Positions 33,861 through 46,500 of a DNA stretch of 64,000 nt are shown one piece after another. The translations under genes and the position numbers were made by a program. Source of the DNA: Eudorina sp. 2006-703-Eu-15. Its lineage: Eukaryota > Chlorophyta > Chlorophyceae > Chlamydomonadales > Volvocaceae. How positions within the stretch are numbered: position 1 is the first letter of the stretch; each line of letters begins with the position of its first letter. The stretch is from positions 744,001-808,000 of the forward strand of contig BDSI01000016.1 in NCBI GenBank assembly GCA_003117195.1, read 5' to 3'. The notes below the pieces were generated by a model that saw nothing but the letters and a program-made list of their open reading frames with translations, was not told the DNA's origin and searched no databases.

Positions 33861-35812
33861 TAGGAGAAACCCCCGCAGTACCCCGCCGACAGGTCGGAGG
33901 GGTAGCCTCGTAACACCAGAACGTTGCTGCTGAAAGTTAGGCGGAGAGGGGAAGATGGACCAGTAGTGCAGGACCCCCCATCTTGAAGGTGCAGGACGGT
34001 CGTCTTGTGTGCCGTGGCCCAGTTCCGTCAGGCCAGGTGTCATAACCGAAGCCATGTGGGCGTTCAGTAGTAGTGGGCCGCGGGTGGACGGGGCACTGAC
34101 GCCCGGTGGAGTATCGCTAGGTGTGGGCGTTTTTTTCGGCCCGGTGGGACCGTACGGGCAGGCCCCTGTTGGTGGCTCGCGAGCCCCCGTGCCTCTCAAG
34201 ATTACGGGCCACCGCTGGAGAAGTGACCCCGCCTTGGTTGGGGTGGTGGTTCGCTAATAGGGGCGCCCTGGTGGCTAACTCCCCCTGAGCGGGCTTTATC
34301 CCTTGCCATGGTTCGGTTTTCAGGAACGGGGTGGTTCCTTGGTAGTGTGGGCCCGGGGAGTGTTTTTCGGTGTACTTGTGGAGCCTGTCCGGAGCGCCAT
34401 GGTGGCGCCAGTTCGTTTAGGCAGTGTATGATGAGGGAGCCTCGGCTGTCGCCGTTGGCTGTCACCGATGACCCGCGGGGTCCACTGTAACATCCTTAGT
34501 AATAAGGACCCAACCACCCAAACACGCACATCGTGGGACATGTACCATTGAAGCTAAACACAAACGATACACCAAGCGCGCACCAGGAGCGGGTGAAGCA
34601 CAAGACGGAAGAAATCGCCCTCACAGGCGTCCCAAAGGTAAACGTCGTGCCGCGAACCATAACATCGATTGCTATACAAGCTGAAACAGTTGTACTGTCC
34701 TTCCTGACAAGTCGGCTTTTGTAATCCAACCAAGCGGCAGATCGAGAGATTTTGATTAGTAAACCGGTTGCGGTGCAGCCACAGGCAGCCAGATGCAGCA
34801 TAGCGGCTGCGTAAGCGTCACATCAAACCCAGATGTGGGTGGGCGGGCTAGCTGGGCATCGGAAACGTAGGCAGACGACGGACAGAGCAAGTATTGGATA
34901 GCGTCGGCAGAGGATTGAGTGCTTTCTCGCCTTGGCTCGTGTGCTGTTCACGGGCTTCAAGTCACATGCGAGCTTTGGAGGCTAATGTGTAGATGATGAC
35001 CAGCGAAAACAAGGAACACCGCGATACCGCAACCGACAAACAGCGAAATCCTCGCGGACGATGCTTCGAAGGTACATCAGCGCTGGGCACAACGCGCAGG
35101 ATGACCCCCGGGTCGTTGTAGATCCTGCCGTGTCTTGAACTCCACGCATAAAATTAAGCGCGTTCCGCATTGATAGTGTAGCATACAAGGCCTGGCCAAG
35201 GCCGGTGATTGTTTTTCCACCAGCGGCCAAAGCACCTGTGACTACGCTTCAACTGCCGTTGGCCTTAATCAGATAAAATACATCATGTCACTAGATGTCG
35301 CGCATACAGCGGAATGCCGGATGTGCGCCGTGACCTGTCGTGGTACCAAGTCCTTTGGTGGTACCGAGTACATTGCTTCCTAAGTACCAAGTATCTCCTA
35401 GGAAGGCAGCATAACGAGTGTCTAAGAGAAAAATCCTTGCTTACAAAGGTTCTGCCATATCATCGGCCAGGTCCTTCAGTAGCCGGTTGTCAGCACATCG
35501 AAACGTTCGCGCTCAGCCGCAAACTTCAGCCGGGTAAACGTGACTTACTTGGACAGTACACGAGGTCACCTGATGTTCACTGTGACTTCTTCGCAAGGCG
35601 CCAAGGGGTCCATGTCAGCCTCCTTTCATGGGGCCCGCACGGCAACCGCAACGTCTGCGCGCGCCTTCTTTCAAGCCAACACCGACAAATGTAGGGCTGT
35701 ACCTTATACTATAACTTCCCTACATATTCTTCTTTGCTGAGAGAACTATTCACCAGCTGCTTGGCAACGACCCCAAGCGCAGGCGTTTGGCCAAGTCGCG
35801 TCTTGGCGCGAC

Positions 35813-38729
35813 ATGATATACACTGCCCTAGATAACTTCTATCTTACAGATGAGGAGTTAGCCAATAGTCCTTCAAGGAAACACGATATAGACGAGGAAA
35901 CAGAGACCACGTTGCGAATCTTTGGCTGTGAGCTGATACAAGAGGCTGGTATCCTGTTAAAATGTCCCCAGGCCGTCATGGCCACGGGGCAAGTGCTCTT
36001 CCAGCGCTTCTTTTGCCGGAAGAGCATGCGGGAGTTCAACGTGAGGGTAAGTGACGGCTGGCGAAGGCGGGGGCGGCGGGGCTCATCTCTGGTGAAGGTG
36101 GTATCTCACAGATAATGAAAACCTTCCAACTTTTGCAAATATTCCTTCTGGGAGACGTTCTTGGTGCCGGCAATCTTGTCGGGGGCGATCCGCGTCGACG
36201 TGCTTAAGGGTACTTACCCGCGTCCTTTGCCATCCTCCTGCAGCGCATGGCCTGTGCATGTTTATTTTTGGCGACGAAGCTCGAAGAAAGCCATCGACGC
36301 ACGCGGGACTTCCTCATGGTGTTTGACCGCATAAACAAACGTCGGGACGGCAGCAAGAGTCTTCAACTGCTGATTCCTGAAACCAAGGTAAGGTAATTAG
36401 CGGGAATTTGGGAGCACCCTCTTGATTTGCGCTTCCTGTGTCGTGGCGCGGGGACCACCGGGGGCAAGGCACCGACAAGGGGTTGGTGGATGTTGGGGCT
36501 TATGTACGTTCCAAGGCCCCGCCTCCCCACCGCGATCATATGCCCTAGATGGACGACACCATTTACGTGATATCCATGTCTTGGCTGGTCGCTCCTGACT
36601 GGTAGCCTTAGCCTTCGCAAGGGCACACCTGAACAGTCCCTGTGCTGTGTTGCGCAGTTGCTGACGCACAGAAGACGATGGGTGCTGGTATCTGGTGCGC
36701 ATGTAGGAATACGACGTGATGAAGGAGCGGGTCATTACCTATGAGCGCATTTTGCTGAAGACGTTCGGGTTCGTCATCCACGCCGTTCACCCGCACAAGT
36801 ACGTCAACAGCTTCGTCCACAGCCTGGAGGGAAGCGACGAGCTTCAGCAACTTGCATGGAATATGCTGAACGACAGGTGAGTGTATTGAGTCTATCGACG
36901 CTTGTTCCAAGCGGTTTCTCGGTGAATCCGCTTGGGTGCCGGTGCTTTCGAAGCATACATCTTGAGACACGCCTTTCCTTTTTCCATGCAGCTTGCGGAC
37001 AACGCTTTGCGTGCGATTCAAGGGGCACGTGGTCGCCGCTGGTGCAATCTACCTTGCAGCCCGGCGACTTGAGGTACGTCATTGTACCTTTCCAGGCGAT
37101 TTTCCAAGAAGCGCTCGACCGGTCTCACGTGCGGTAGCAATTCGTGGTCCGAACAGGTATTGGAACAATCGGGGTGCCGCTGGGGTATGTAAAAGGCGCC
37201 CGGCCGGTAGCAACACTTTTTATGGCACCGATTCATCCGTGCAGGTGCCGCTGCCGGAAAACCCGCCGTGGTGGGAGGCGTTCAAGGTGCCCACGGACGA
37301 GCTCGTGGAAGTTGTCTTGGCGCTGCATGACCTGTATCAGCGACCCAAGGCGCATTACATCGAGGTCAACCCTGACGTCCTGAAGCAGCAGGCGGCGGTG
37401 AGCGGCATGGGAGCCATCAAGCAGCTCACTCCTGGGCCCGAGGGCAACGACAGCCCGGCAGCACAGGACTCGAGCATTATCCGCGGAGGACCGGACCCAT
37501 CTGCACAAGTAGGGCCGCCGGTCGCGGCTGGGCCGGTGGCGACGACCACGACCGCGCCTCCCGCCACTGGCACCGGAAACGCCGCGGCGGACATGCTAGC
37601 AGCTACGATTGCTGCGGCACAACAGCGGTTGCAGGGTAGCGTACTTGCAGCAGGCATGGCCGGCGGCGGGGTGGCGACGGCGGCAACGGCGGGGGCGGCG
37701 GCAGCAGCGACGACGGGGGCAGCTCCTCAGCAGCGACCGGACCCCGACGTCGTTTCTACAGTGCAGCAGGTGAGTTCATGCATCAGCTTCACGCCGAATT
37801 TGCACTAGTGCATAATTCATCTTGGCAGCTTTGCACGCCTCTGCTGATTGCCGTGACGATGGTCAGGTTAACGATATGTCTGTTGTAAATTTATTTTGTC
37901 AGGTCAACGGACCCACGCTGACTGGCGATGCCGGGCAAGCCAATGGTGGCGGCGCAACATCTACTCTGGATGGCGGGGCAGCGCAGTCGCGGAAGCGCAG
38001 CCGGAGCCGCAGTCAGGACAGAGGAAGGCGCCGGAGTCGGAGCACATCTCGCAGCCGCAGCAGGGAGCGCAGTCGGAGCAATGACCGCGACCGGGAGCGC
38101 AGCCGCCGGAGCAGGAGTCGGGAGCGCGACCGGCAAAGGTCAGTCGCGTCTAATTTCATTCTTGGCGTGAAACCTGTACCACGGCGCGTGGGACCTGTCG
38201 TGGGTGGGCTAGATGTTTTCATTCGCTAGGTTCTGACGTGCTTTCATTCCGTCGTGCCCTTGCGAGATCCTCTAACAACCTCCGCATCGTTTCGATTACA
38301 TGCCACAGGGAGTCGCATCGGCGGGACGGCAGCCGGCGAGACCGTCGCAGCCGGAGCCGCAGCCGGGACCGCCGCGACCGGGACCGGGATCGGCGAGATC
38401 GGGATCGGGATAAGGAGCGCGACAAGGAGCGTGGCGACCGGGATCGCCGAGAGCGGGACGGCAAAGGGGACCGGGGGCGCGAGCGGGAGCGTGAACGAGA
38501 GCGGGAGCGTGGCACTGAGAGGCTTTCAGACCGGGAGGCTCGGAATGGCGCCGCTTACAAGGATGACGGGCGAGGTGGGTCTGGCGGTGCACCACGTGCC
38601 TGTCCTACTCGTGCTCGTACCTGTTCTGTTGTCTTCTTTCAAAGCGGACACAGCGTTCGAATGTTATTTGTTGGCATGAGGCATACCCTATTTCGGGTTC
38701 TTTTCTTTTCTCAGGAACGCAGGCCCTAT
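35813..38729 (+). CDS. CYCL1: Cyclin L with C-terminal RS domain
   Basis: Eight exons: 35813-36046, 36244-36387, 36707-36876, 36992-37073, 37245-37769, 37903-38138, 38309-38574 and 38713-38729, phase-consistent, about 557 residues. The N-terminal cyclin box follows cyclin L closely: LRIFGCELIQEAGILLKCPQ, MATGQVLFQRFF, ACLFLATKLEES, RRTRDFLMVFDRI, FVIHAVHPHKYVN and SLRTTLCVRFKGHVVAAGAI. An Ala/Gly/Thr-rich linker precedes an Arg/Ser, then Arg/Asp/Glu-rich tail (from about residue 390), as in SR-type splicing factors. Cyclin L partners CDK11-type kinases and links transcription to pre-mRNA splicing in nuclear speckles. The last exon is tiny (GTQAL stop); a different splice into the same exon would give another short tail, so the final residues are uncertain. 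Confidence 0.93.
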
Positions 38730-40592
38730 GATGCCAATTATATATACGCTATTCCTACATGGGGGTCGTTCTAAGTGAACGAACCCGGGCGGAAGAATTC
38801 TTGCCCTGAGGGCCGCGTTGCTGCACCATGCATGAACTGTCACCCGAAGAGGTGTTTTGAGACGGGCGTTGCCTGCCCTGGCAGAGTGTCCCCGGTACTG
38901 ACGCCAGCATTGGCATCTGTGCTTGTGTTCGTCTTGGCATGACAAGTTGCGCTGGTTCGACGTCGCTGACATCAGGTTCTGGGGTGTTTCCCATGGACCC
39001 ATCGCAGATCGGAAGGACGATGGACTACCTCTACCGCCACCCCTGCCGCCAAGGCACCCGGACCGTAGCCACCGCCGGTGATGGAGGATCGCCCGAGCCT
39101 CCGCAACCAACATCGCCATCACTTGCTACTGGAGACATGTCCGCGGTCACAGGTGGTCTGTGCCGCTGCCTGGGCGCTGGCGGGCACACAATTGATTTCG
39201 CACATAAGATCGTATTGCTTGGGAGATCTCACCTGTTGTTTCTGAGGCCTTCAATGCTGTTCAGACGGCGTGCGCTGCGGGGAACTATGGTGAGGGGCGG
39301 GGCGACAAAAGGGCATGAAGCGCACCTAGGAAGGGACACAGTGCAATGGACCGAACAGCATCTTCATTTTTTCGCTCTTCAAAATATGAAAACACCAAAA
39401 GACAACGCATTGTTGTTATGTGATGTTGTGACTGACTGTGTTCGTGTGTTAAGGACGGAGCGCATTCTCCTCTGCCAAGCATTGATGTGAGCAGGAGCGG
39501 GACACATCAGTTGGGAGACCGTTTTTTGGACAAACCTTTGCGGCATATACCAGGTGCGATCTTGCGGTCGTTCCCCCAGGGTGTTTGGCCGTGCGGGGAG
39601 CACAGGGTTCGCGGCGGGCTCACACAAATCGAACGAACGAGGGCTCCGGGATACCGAATGAGATGAGTCGTGCATGGCAATGTGTGGATGGCGTCGTGGA
39701 TTTCGTTTCGAACGTGCATCGTACCGGTGGGTGCGGAATACGACGTGCACCCCATTTGTGCGGGTGCATTGGTGCAAGCTATGTGCGGGCGTTGGACTCG
39801 CGGCCGCGCGGACAAGATCTCTGCAGTGCGCAGGGGGTTGTTGTGTCGCGTGATGGCCCGCAACGCCGGTTAGCCCTGTGGCTCAGGGGGTTAAGGTAAA
39901 GAGGAGGGAGGCTGGACGAGGATGAACGGCGCGGAATACCCCATCATGCGCAGGTCGTGCAGGCGCGCGCGACTTCCGGCGCTAGCTGGCGCATGGTGAG
40001 AGGCTGTTGCGGTTCCTCCATCTTGGCGTCAAGCGACCTCCGCGGTTCTAATGGACGTCGAGCATCTGCCTACTTGGGTTAGGTAGGTGTGGTCGTTGAC
40101 CGCGCTAGTAGGAGGAATGGTTCTGAAGTGCGGCATGATGTTGGATCGTACTGGTTGGTTGCCAGTGCGGTGTGCAAGAGCTGTGATATGCTACATGTTA
40201 CTGTACGCGCCGTGCGTGCTACGGACATGTAATGATTGGAAAAGAAACATTGTCGTCTTTCCGTGATTTCGCGTATCACGCTTAGTATGCCGCAGTTGCT
40301 TAGTGACGGCTGCGCTGCAACGTTAAGACCCGTCAGCTAGTTTCGGCCCAGTTTTGCAACACAATTTCCAGCGGACCACTGGCCAACCTTACGACCTGTA
40401 AGCGTAGACGGCCATAAAAACGTCAACTCAAGGCGCAACGGTCAACATCTGTCACGTCAACCTCTGAAGGCAATCAACCATGCTCCCTCCAGACCCTGCT
40501 ACACATTCGAGTCTCCGTATGACGGACAACTCGCAACTTCAGCGAGGGTTCCGCGGCGAGCCCCCTTTGCTGCAGCCGCTTCGTGAGGGCAA
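38730..40592. other. Convergent intergenic region
   Basis: 1.9 kb between the 3' ends of cyclin L and the dehydrogenase. A 183-codon frame at 38939-39490 has no motif and no splice-linked partner. The segment GGGCGCTGGCGGGCACACA at about 39170-39189 also occurs near 19039, so at least part is shared dispersed sequence. Confidence 0.45.
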
Positions 40593-43500
40593 CTAGGGTC
40601 CGCTGGGCGGAGCAGCGGCCTGAGCCCGTCCCTCGCCCGGCTTGAGGATCACCTTGACACACCCCTCGGCCTGCACGGCAGCACACGGATTACACAGGAA
40701 CCTGAAGTAACTGATTTCTGCTTGGCTGAAACCTGAGCAAGACGTGCTTCTGCATGCAGTCACACGTTCAAGTGTTACCCTGTGCCATCCCTGTCTGGTG
40801 AGCCCACCTTGTCATTGAAGATTTTGTAGGCGTGCGGGGCGTCCTCGAGAGGAAGCTCGTGGGTAATGACGATGGTGGGATCGAGCTTTCCTTTCTTGAC
40901 CATGTCCAGCAGCTGGTGCCAGTATTTCTGGGTGGCGTGGCGGGGACGCGCCGGATCACATTTTGGGTTGCATGTCAGTTCTGATCACGACAGGAGCATA
41001 AATGCCTAATTCGCGGTACCAACGTTTCCAGCTGCAGTGGTCCGGCTCCTATTCGTCGGGAATTAAGGTAGCGTACGTGATATCGGCAACCACTGAAGAA
41101 GCCGAGGAAGGGCGCCGCGTGGGACCGCGGAGGGTGAACAGCGGTGGGCTCACCTGCACCGGCGTCTGGCCCGCCTTGAGCGTAAGGCCCTTCTCCATGA
41201 AGGCGCCGATGTTGAACCTGCGCCAGACCGCGCACGGAGGAAAACCAGGCCTCGTCCCTCAGCAATGACTGGGATATCATGTTATCAATCTTAAGGTGCA
41301 CACATTCGAGGTCTGTTAACCGATCCTGAACAACCCCAGAACGCTTCCCGCAGTCCTGCAAGAGGTCGTCGTCGCGTGGAGATTGGGGTCCGCGTTCGTC
41401 AATCGCCGCGCTATGGCGATAGCAGCCCGAGGCCCTGTTAGCCCTGGCCGACTATGTGTCTTTGCGCAGGTCCGTCACCCCCGTCCACGGCATAGGTTTC
41501 GACGGCAAGATTGGGAGCGCTGTAACATCCTCCGGCTCGACCAAAAGCTGTAACATTTTTTGAGGTATTGCTTTCATACCAAGCGCGTACCCAGCTACCC
41601 ACCCGTTGGTCATGCCCACGTACACGCCCACGCAAGCAATGATGCCGCCCTTGCGGCAGCAGAAGATGAGCTCGTTCAGGATGTCGGCGGTATCCGTCTC
41701 CAGCAGCATCTGGCGAGCCGATCGGGATCGGGGGGCCACGGGACGTACACGGCTGACAGAGCATTCACGTCAACACCAAGACCGCCAGGTGCGGTAACTC
41801 TGGGCTGCGACATGGGGGTGGTAGCGTGTACAGGAACCCTCAATCCACGCATTCGATTTCTCGCTTTCATTCCCACGAAACGCACATAAGGGATTCCCAC
41901 GAAACGCACATAAGGGCAAACACCCGGTTCGGTTGATCCCGAATGTCCCAGGGTGCAGCGCGTCTTCTTTCCGCGTGACCTCCCCGCAGAGAGCTGCGGC
42001 CCACCTTGACCATGGCCGCGTGCGCCATGCTCTTGCAGTAGTGGAAGCCCACCGCCTCGACGCATACGTCGGGACCGCCCGGCATGATCTGCTCCAGGGC
42101 CTCCTTAACCTGCGGGTCGGAATGGCATTGCCGGCGAGAGGACGGGTGGGTTCTGCGCCCGGCGCGGTTCTGAGCTCCTGGATGCGGAAGAAGCGGGTGG
42201 CTGCAACCCTTTCGAAGCTACCAAACCGCCAGCACGTCGAGCCAACAGGTTTCCAGCGACGATTCTCAGGTTTCCGGCGAGAGATGCCGCTCCCGGTGAT
42301 TTGCAGTGCGGCGGCGCCATCGCGGGGCCATGGCCCCAGACCACAACAGACAACGCCCTGGGGTCGCTCCCAGTGCGCACCGACGACCCCTTTGATGTGG
42401 GTCCCCTTCAAAGACAATTCGCTCATCCCAAACAACGACATCAAACCTCAAAAGTACACCCCATCGCGCAGCCACTCTCGCGCCCCTCTCACGTCCTGTC
42501 CTGTTCCGCGCTTGACAACTGACCCGCAGCTGACCGGCGGCTCTCACCTTCTCCTTGTCGAAGTTGATGGTCAGCAGTCCGGGCATCTTCTTGGCGGCAT
42601 ACTCGAGGCGGTACTCCTGGTTGTCGATGAGGATGACCTTATCCGCGCCGCGCACCTGGCAGCAGTGGGCCGCCAGCATGCCCACTGCGGGCGGGCGGAC
42701 GCACCAACAGGGACACGGGCACGAACACACGGACAGCCCACATTGCACGTCAACCCGCGACACCCCGGGGTGAGGCAAGCCAGCGGAACGATACATGCCC
42801 AGCGAGGCAGCGGCGCGCAGCGGGGCGGCGTTGCCGGACCCTCCCCTAGCGGTACGCCCCCCCGTGAATGTCACATGCTCACATCGTTGGTGGCGCGGCT
42901 CTGCCCGGGTGACGGCTTGGAGAACGGCGCGTGGCGATATACGGTTCATGCCTTTGCCCGCCATCGCTTCGCCCACCATCCCTCGTCAGTAGCTCATCCC
43001 GTCCCGGCCCCGGCTTGCGCGTCACTTCCTCGCGGCAGTCGCGCGGGTGGCAGCCTTCCGTGGAACTACCGCAGCCTCGCTCCGCTGATTTCCTGTTCGG
43101 CTCATGGGCGTACGTAGCAACGATTTCCACCGCCGCTGCCTGTGCGACACAAACCCACACCCCGACCTCCGACGGACAGCGGCCGTAAGCACGGTCATTA
43201 CTTACCCGGACCCGCGCCCCAGATGGCGACGGTCTTGCCGGGCCCCACCTCGCCCAGCTCGCTGGCGTACCAGGCGGTGCTCATGATGTCGGACAGGAAC
43301 AAGGCCTGCGAGGGGAGAAGCAGCAACACCAAGCGGAGCCATCCGGGCCCGATTGACCGCCCGGTCAGGACAACAGGTACTGTTTGCAGCGCGCGCTCCA
43401 GGCATCATAAAGGGGTTGAGAGCCAAGGTTTAGGGTTCAGCCCCAATCCTAACCTCAACCCTAGTATCATAAAGGGGTTGAGAGCCAGCTGCCGCGGGGC

Positions 43501-46500
43501 CACATGGGGCAAGCAAGCACTGACCCACAGGGAAGCAATGGAAAAGCTCAGTGTTCGAATGCTGCCGGCAACGACGATCCGCGCCGCACTCGCGACGCGA
43601 CGCTGGTTGAAGGTCAGGGATAGGGAGGAAATGACGTGCACACAGGCATGCATGCATGCCGCCGCCGCGGCCGCGCCTCCCGGGATGCCGGCCGCCCGCC
43701 GTACCTTGTTATCGGGCAGGTCAGTCGGCACGTGGAGCAGGTTGACGTCAGCTGTACGGCGCAGGGCAGCATCAGCGGGGCATGGGGACTTGGGGACGGT
43801 GACGACGCATCAGAGCAGTGAGGGCTCAAAGTAATTGCAGGCAACGATGTACCCACCCATCCATGACGCCACCAAAACATGGCTACCATCCATGGTTTCC
43901 GATCCCCCTCGGTACGGTACCCGGTGTCCCCCAAAGTCATCCGGACCCGTAACCCCAATCAAGTGGATTCCCACCGAAGGGCACCCGGACGTAGTCCGCC
44001 TGGCCGCCCTCGTAGGCCCCCGTGACGTGCGCGTAGCCGAACAGACCGGCGGTGCTGCAGGCAGGGTGTACCCGACAGGGGCGGGGAGAAGAGGGCGGAG
44101 GCGCAGGGCCGTCAGGGCGGCTTCACGGCTCTCCGACGACGCGAAGTCCGTGCCAAGGGGAGGGGGCGCCCTCCGCGACGGCGCCGCTCCGCCGCCATGA
44201 CGGACGCACCAAGCACTCTGTCGAACGGTTCACTACTTTATTCACATGACACGAGCTCCTGGGCATGACTGGCTCCGGATTCCCCAGCCAAGATCTCTCA
44301 AGCACTTGAGCACGTCCAGTACCCAATAGCATTTTTGTGATCAAAGCATGATACTCAAGTGCATGAGCAGCGCCAGGCGCCCCCCTTTCTGGGTTTGGTT
44401 TTCTTACTATAGGACCCCCTCCCACGGTCGTTGCAAGGCTACATGACTCCTGGCACAAAAGTACGGAGCTAGAAATTCACGATCCGCTGGTGCACATCGC
44501 CGCGGTTAGCTGCGCCTGCACGGGTGCCCCCCACAGCTCGGACCCCTTATCACGCGCGCGCATCGCGTGTCGCACCAGCAGGCAGCAAATAATCAAGGCA
44601 CGTGCCGTACCGTGCGCCGTACAGCATCTCCTGGTCTTTGGAGGGGTTGGTGATGTCGCAGCCGCTGAAGGCGCCCCGCTTGCAGCTGGTGCAGCTGCCG
44701 CACGCGATGTCGAAGCAGGCCACCACGCGGTCGCCCGGGCGCACGTTGCGGACCTGTGAGGGAGGGAGAGCGAGTGGAGGAGGGCGGGCGAGAGGGATAT
44801 CGCAATAGGAAATAGGTAGACGGGAGGGAGGGAGGGCATGATGCCGTGACGAGGTGGGGTCGCGCGCCGAGGCCAGGTCACGCCTAGGCAGCCGGTCCAT
44901 TTATGCGCGGCAATCCGCCTCTTGACTGCGAGAAGTAAGGGATGGCTGCGGCACGGGGTGTGCGAAGCGCTATCTCGGAATTGCTATTTAAGAGGGAACG
45001 GCGCATCGATGCACGCCGCGAAGCGCGGTCCGCGGGTTGGAGCACTGGCGCTACAGGTAGGGCTGGGGTGGAGTGGTGGGGTTTAAAGAGGCAGGCGAGA
45101 GCACGCATTCGCCACGGCGTCCCAACCTGACACTTGGCAGCAGCCCCAGCCCCACCCCAATCCTTACCCCACCCCACACTGCATGCGCGGCCTTGTCTCC
45201 CTCCCCATCCCCATCCCGAAACCGGTCGGACCCGGCGGGCCTCACCTACCTCGGGTCCGACCGCCTCCACGAAGCCCATGAACTCGTGCCCCATGATGTC
45301 GCCCTTCTGCATGCCCGGCGCCGACCCCAGGTAGAGGTGCAGGTCGGAGCCGCAGATGGCGGTGCTGGTGACACGCACCACGGCGTCGTGCTGTCGGGGT
45401 TAAGAGGTACAGGGGTACAGGGTTTATAGGGTGAAGTGTCGGCTGGTAAAATACGAAGGAGCCCTAGCTCCCAAAGTCGCCGCAAGCCCGCCTGCGGACC
45501 CCAGAGCGAGCTTGCCCTGGAGCATGCGGAGCTCACACGCAAGCCGCTAGGAGTGAAATTATGTGATTTAGATCTAGCAATGATTACATGTGTTGGGGTT
45601 ACAGCGCGGGCGTTATCGTACAGAGCACTGCGTCCTTCGCCAGGACGAGTTGATCCCGTACAAGTCGGTCGGGGAACCAGCCCTGGCTTAAGAAACCTCA
45701 AGGATTGAGACAAGCCTGGGCTGGTTTCCTGAACGACTTGTACGGGATCAACCCTCCCACGCGGTGCTCTTCAACGCCTGCGCCTTACTGCCAACAGCAT
45801 TAAATCTCGTTTACGGAATCGCGCTCCTAACGGTCTGCCGTATGAGCTCCGCATGCGCCAGGGTAGGCTCGCTCGCAGATGGGGGCCGCAGGCGGGCTTG
45901 CGTCGTCGCAAATCTTCCAAGTCGAGCGGCCAAGCAGCAGCCCTGCCCTGGGCGCTTCACACAGGTGGGCCAAACCCCGGAAGGGGGCACGCACCACGCC
46001 CATCATGACGACAACCAAAGCACCCATCGGTTACATAAAAAAAGCTGTCAGCTGCTTGATTCGCTCACGGCTTGATTCGCTCACCGGATCGGTGATCATG
46101 GGCCGGGGCCGCTCCTCCACCGCCATCTTGCGCGGCGCTTCCCAGCACACCGCTCGCATGGAATGGTCGGGGTCCTTGTTGGAGGTGACGGTGACGCCGC
46201 CCGAGGTGCGCACCACCGTGCCGCCCAGGTTGCCGCCCGAGCGCTGCGGCGCCAGGACAGAACGACGGCGGCGGCGGCGGGGACGCGGGATCGGGCCGCG
46301 GCGCCACACACTTCACACGGGCGGGTTTAGATTGTTTATCTACGCACACTTCACACACTTTCCTAGATGCACATATTCACACGCGCGCAGCTGCGGGTCC
46401 GGCCAGCTGCGGCGCACGCACGCCGTACGACTCACACACACGCACGGAGTGTGCGTTGAGCACGGAGTGTGCATTGAGTTGGCTTTTGAGAACAGTCCTT

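Larger units (their letters stand above)
31489..35812. other. Repeat-bearing intergenic region, bZIP to cyclin L
   Basis: This 4.3 kb has no defensible gene. In order it contains GCCGGGTGGATG-type repeats (31530-31700), the 40-bp minisatellite, a GC-rich stretch, an inverted family A copy, the CTAC microsatellite, and then AT-richer sequence from about 34480, which is probably the cyclin L upstream region. The 296-codon plus frame at 32663-33553 overlaps a 289-codon minus frame and includes a family A repeat, so it is not called. Confidence 0.5.

Noticed and set aside
34982..35230. Minus-strand ORF with a GGKTITG string reminiscent of a P-loop
   Set aside because: The full P-loop consensus is missing, no other NTPase motif follows, and no splice-linked exon was found.
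41452..41602. Continuation of dehydrogenase exon 11 as coding to 41452
   Set aside because: The family sequence requires splicing at 41603 into the exon starting 41217 ([11 protein letters not shown]); the read-through is intron that happens to stay open.
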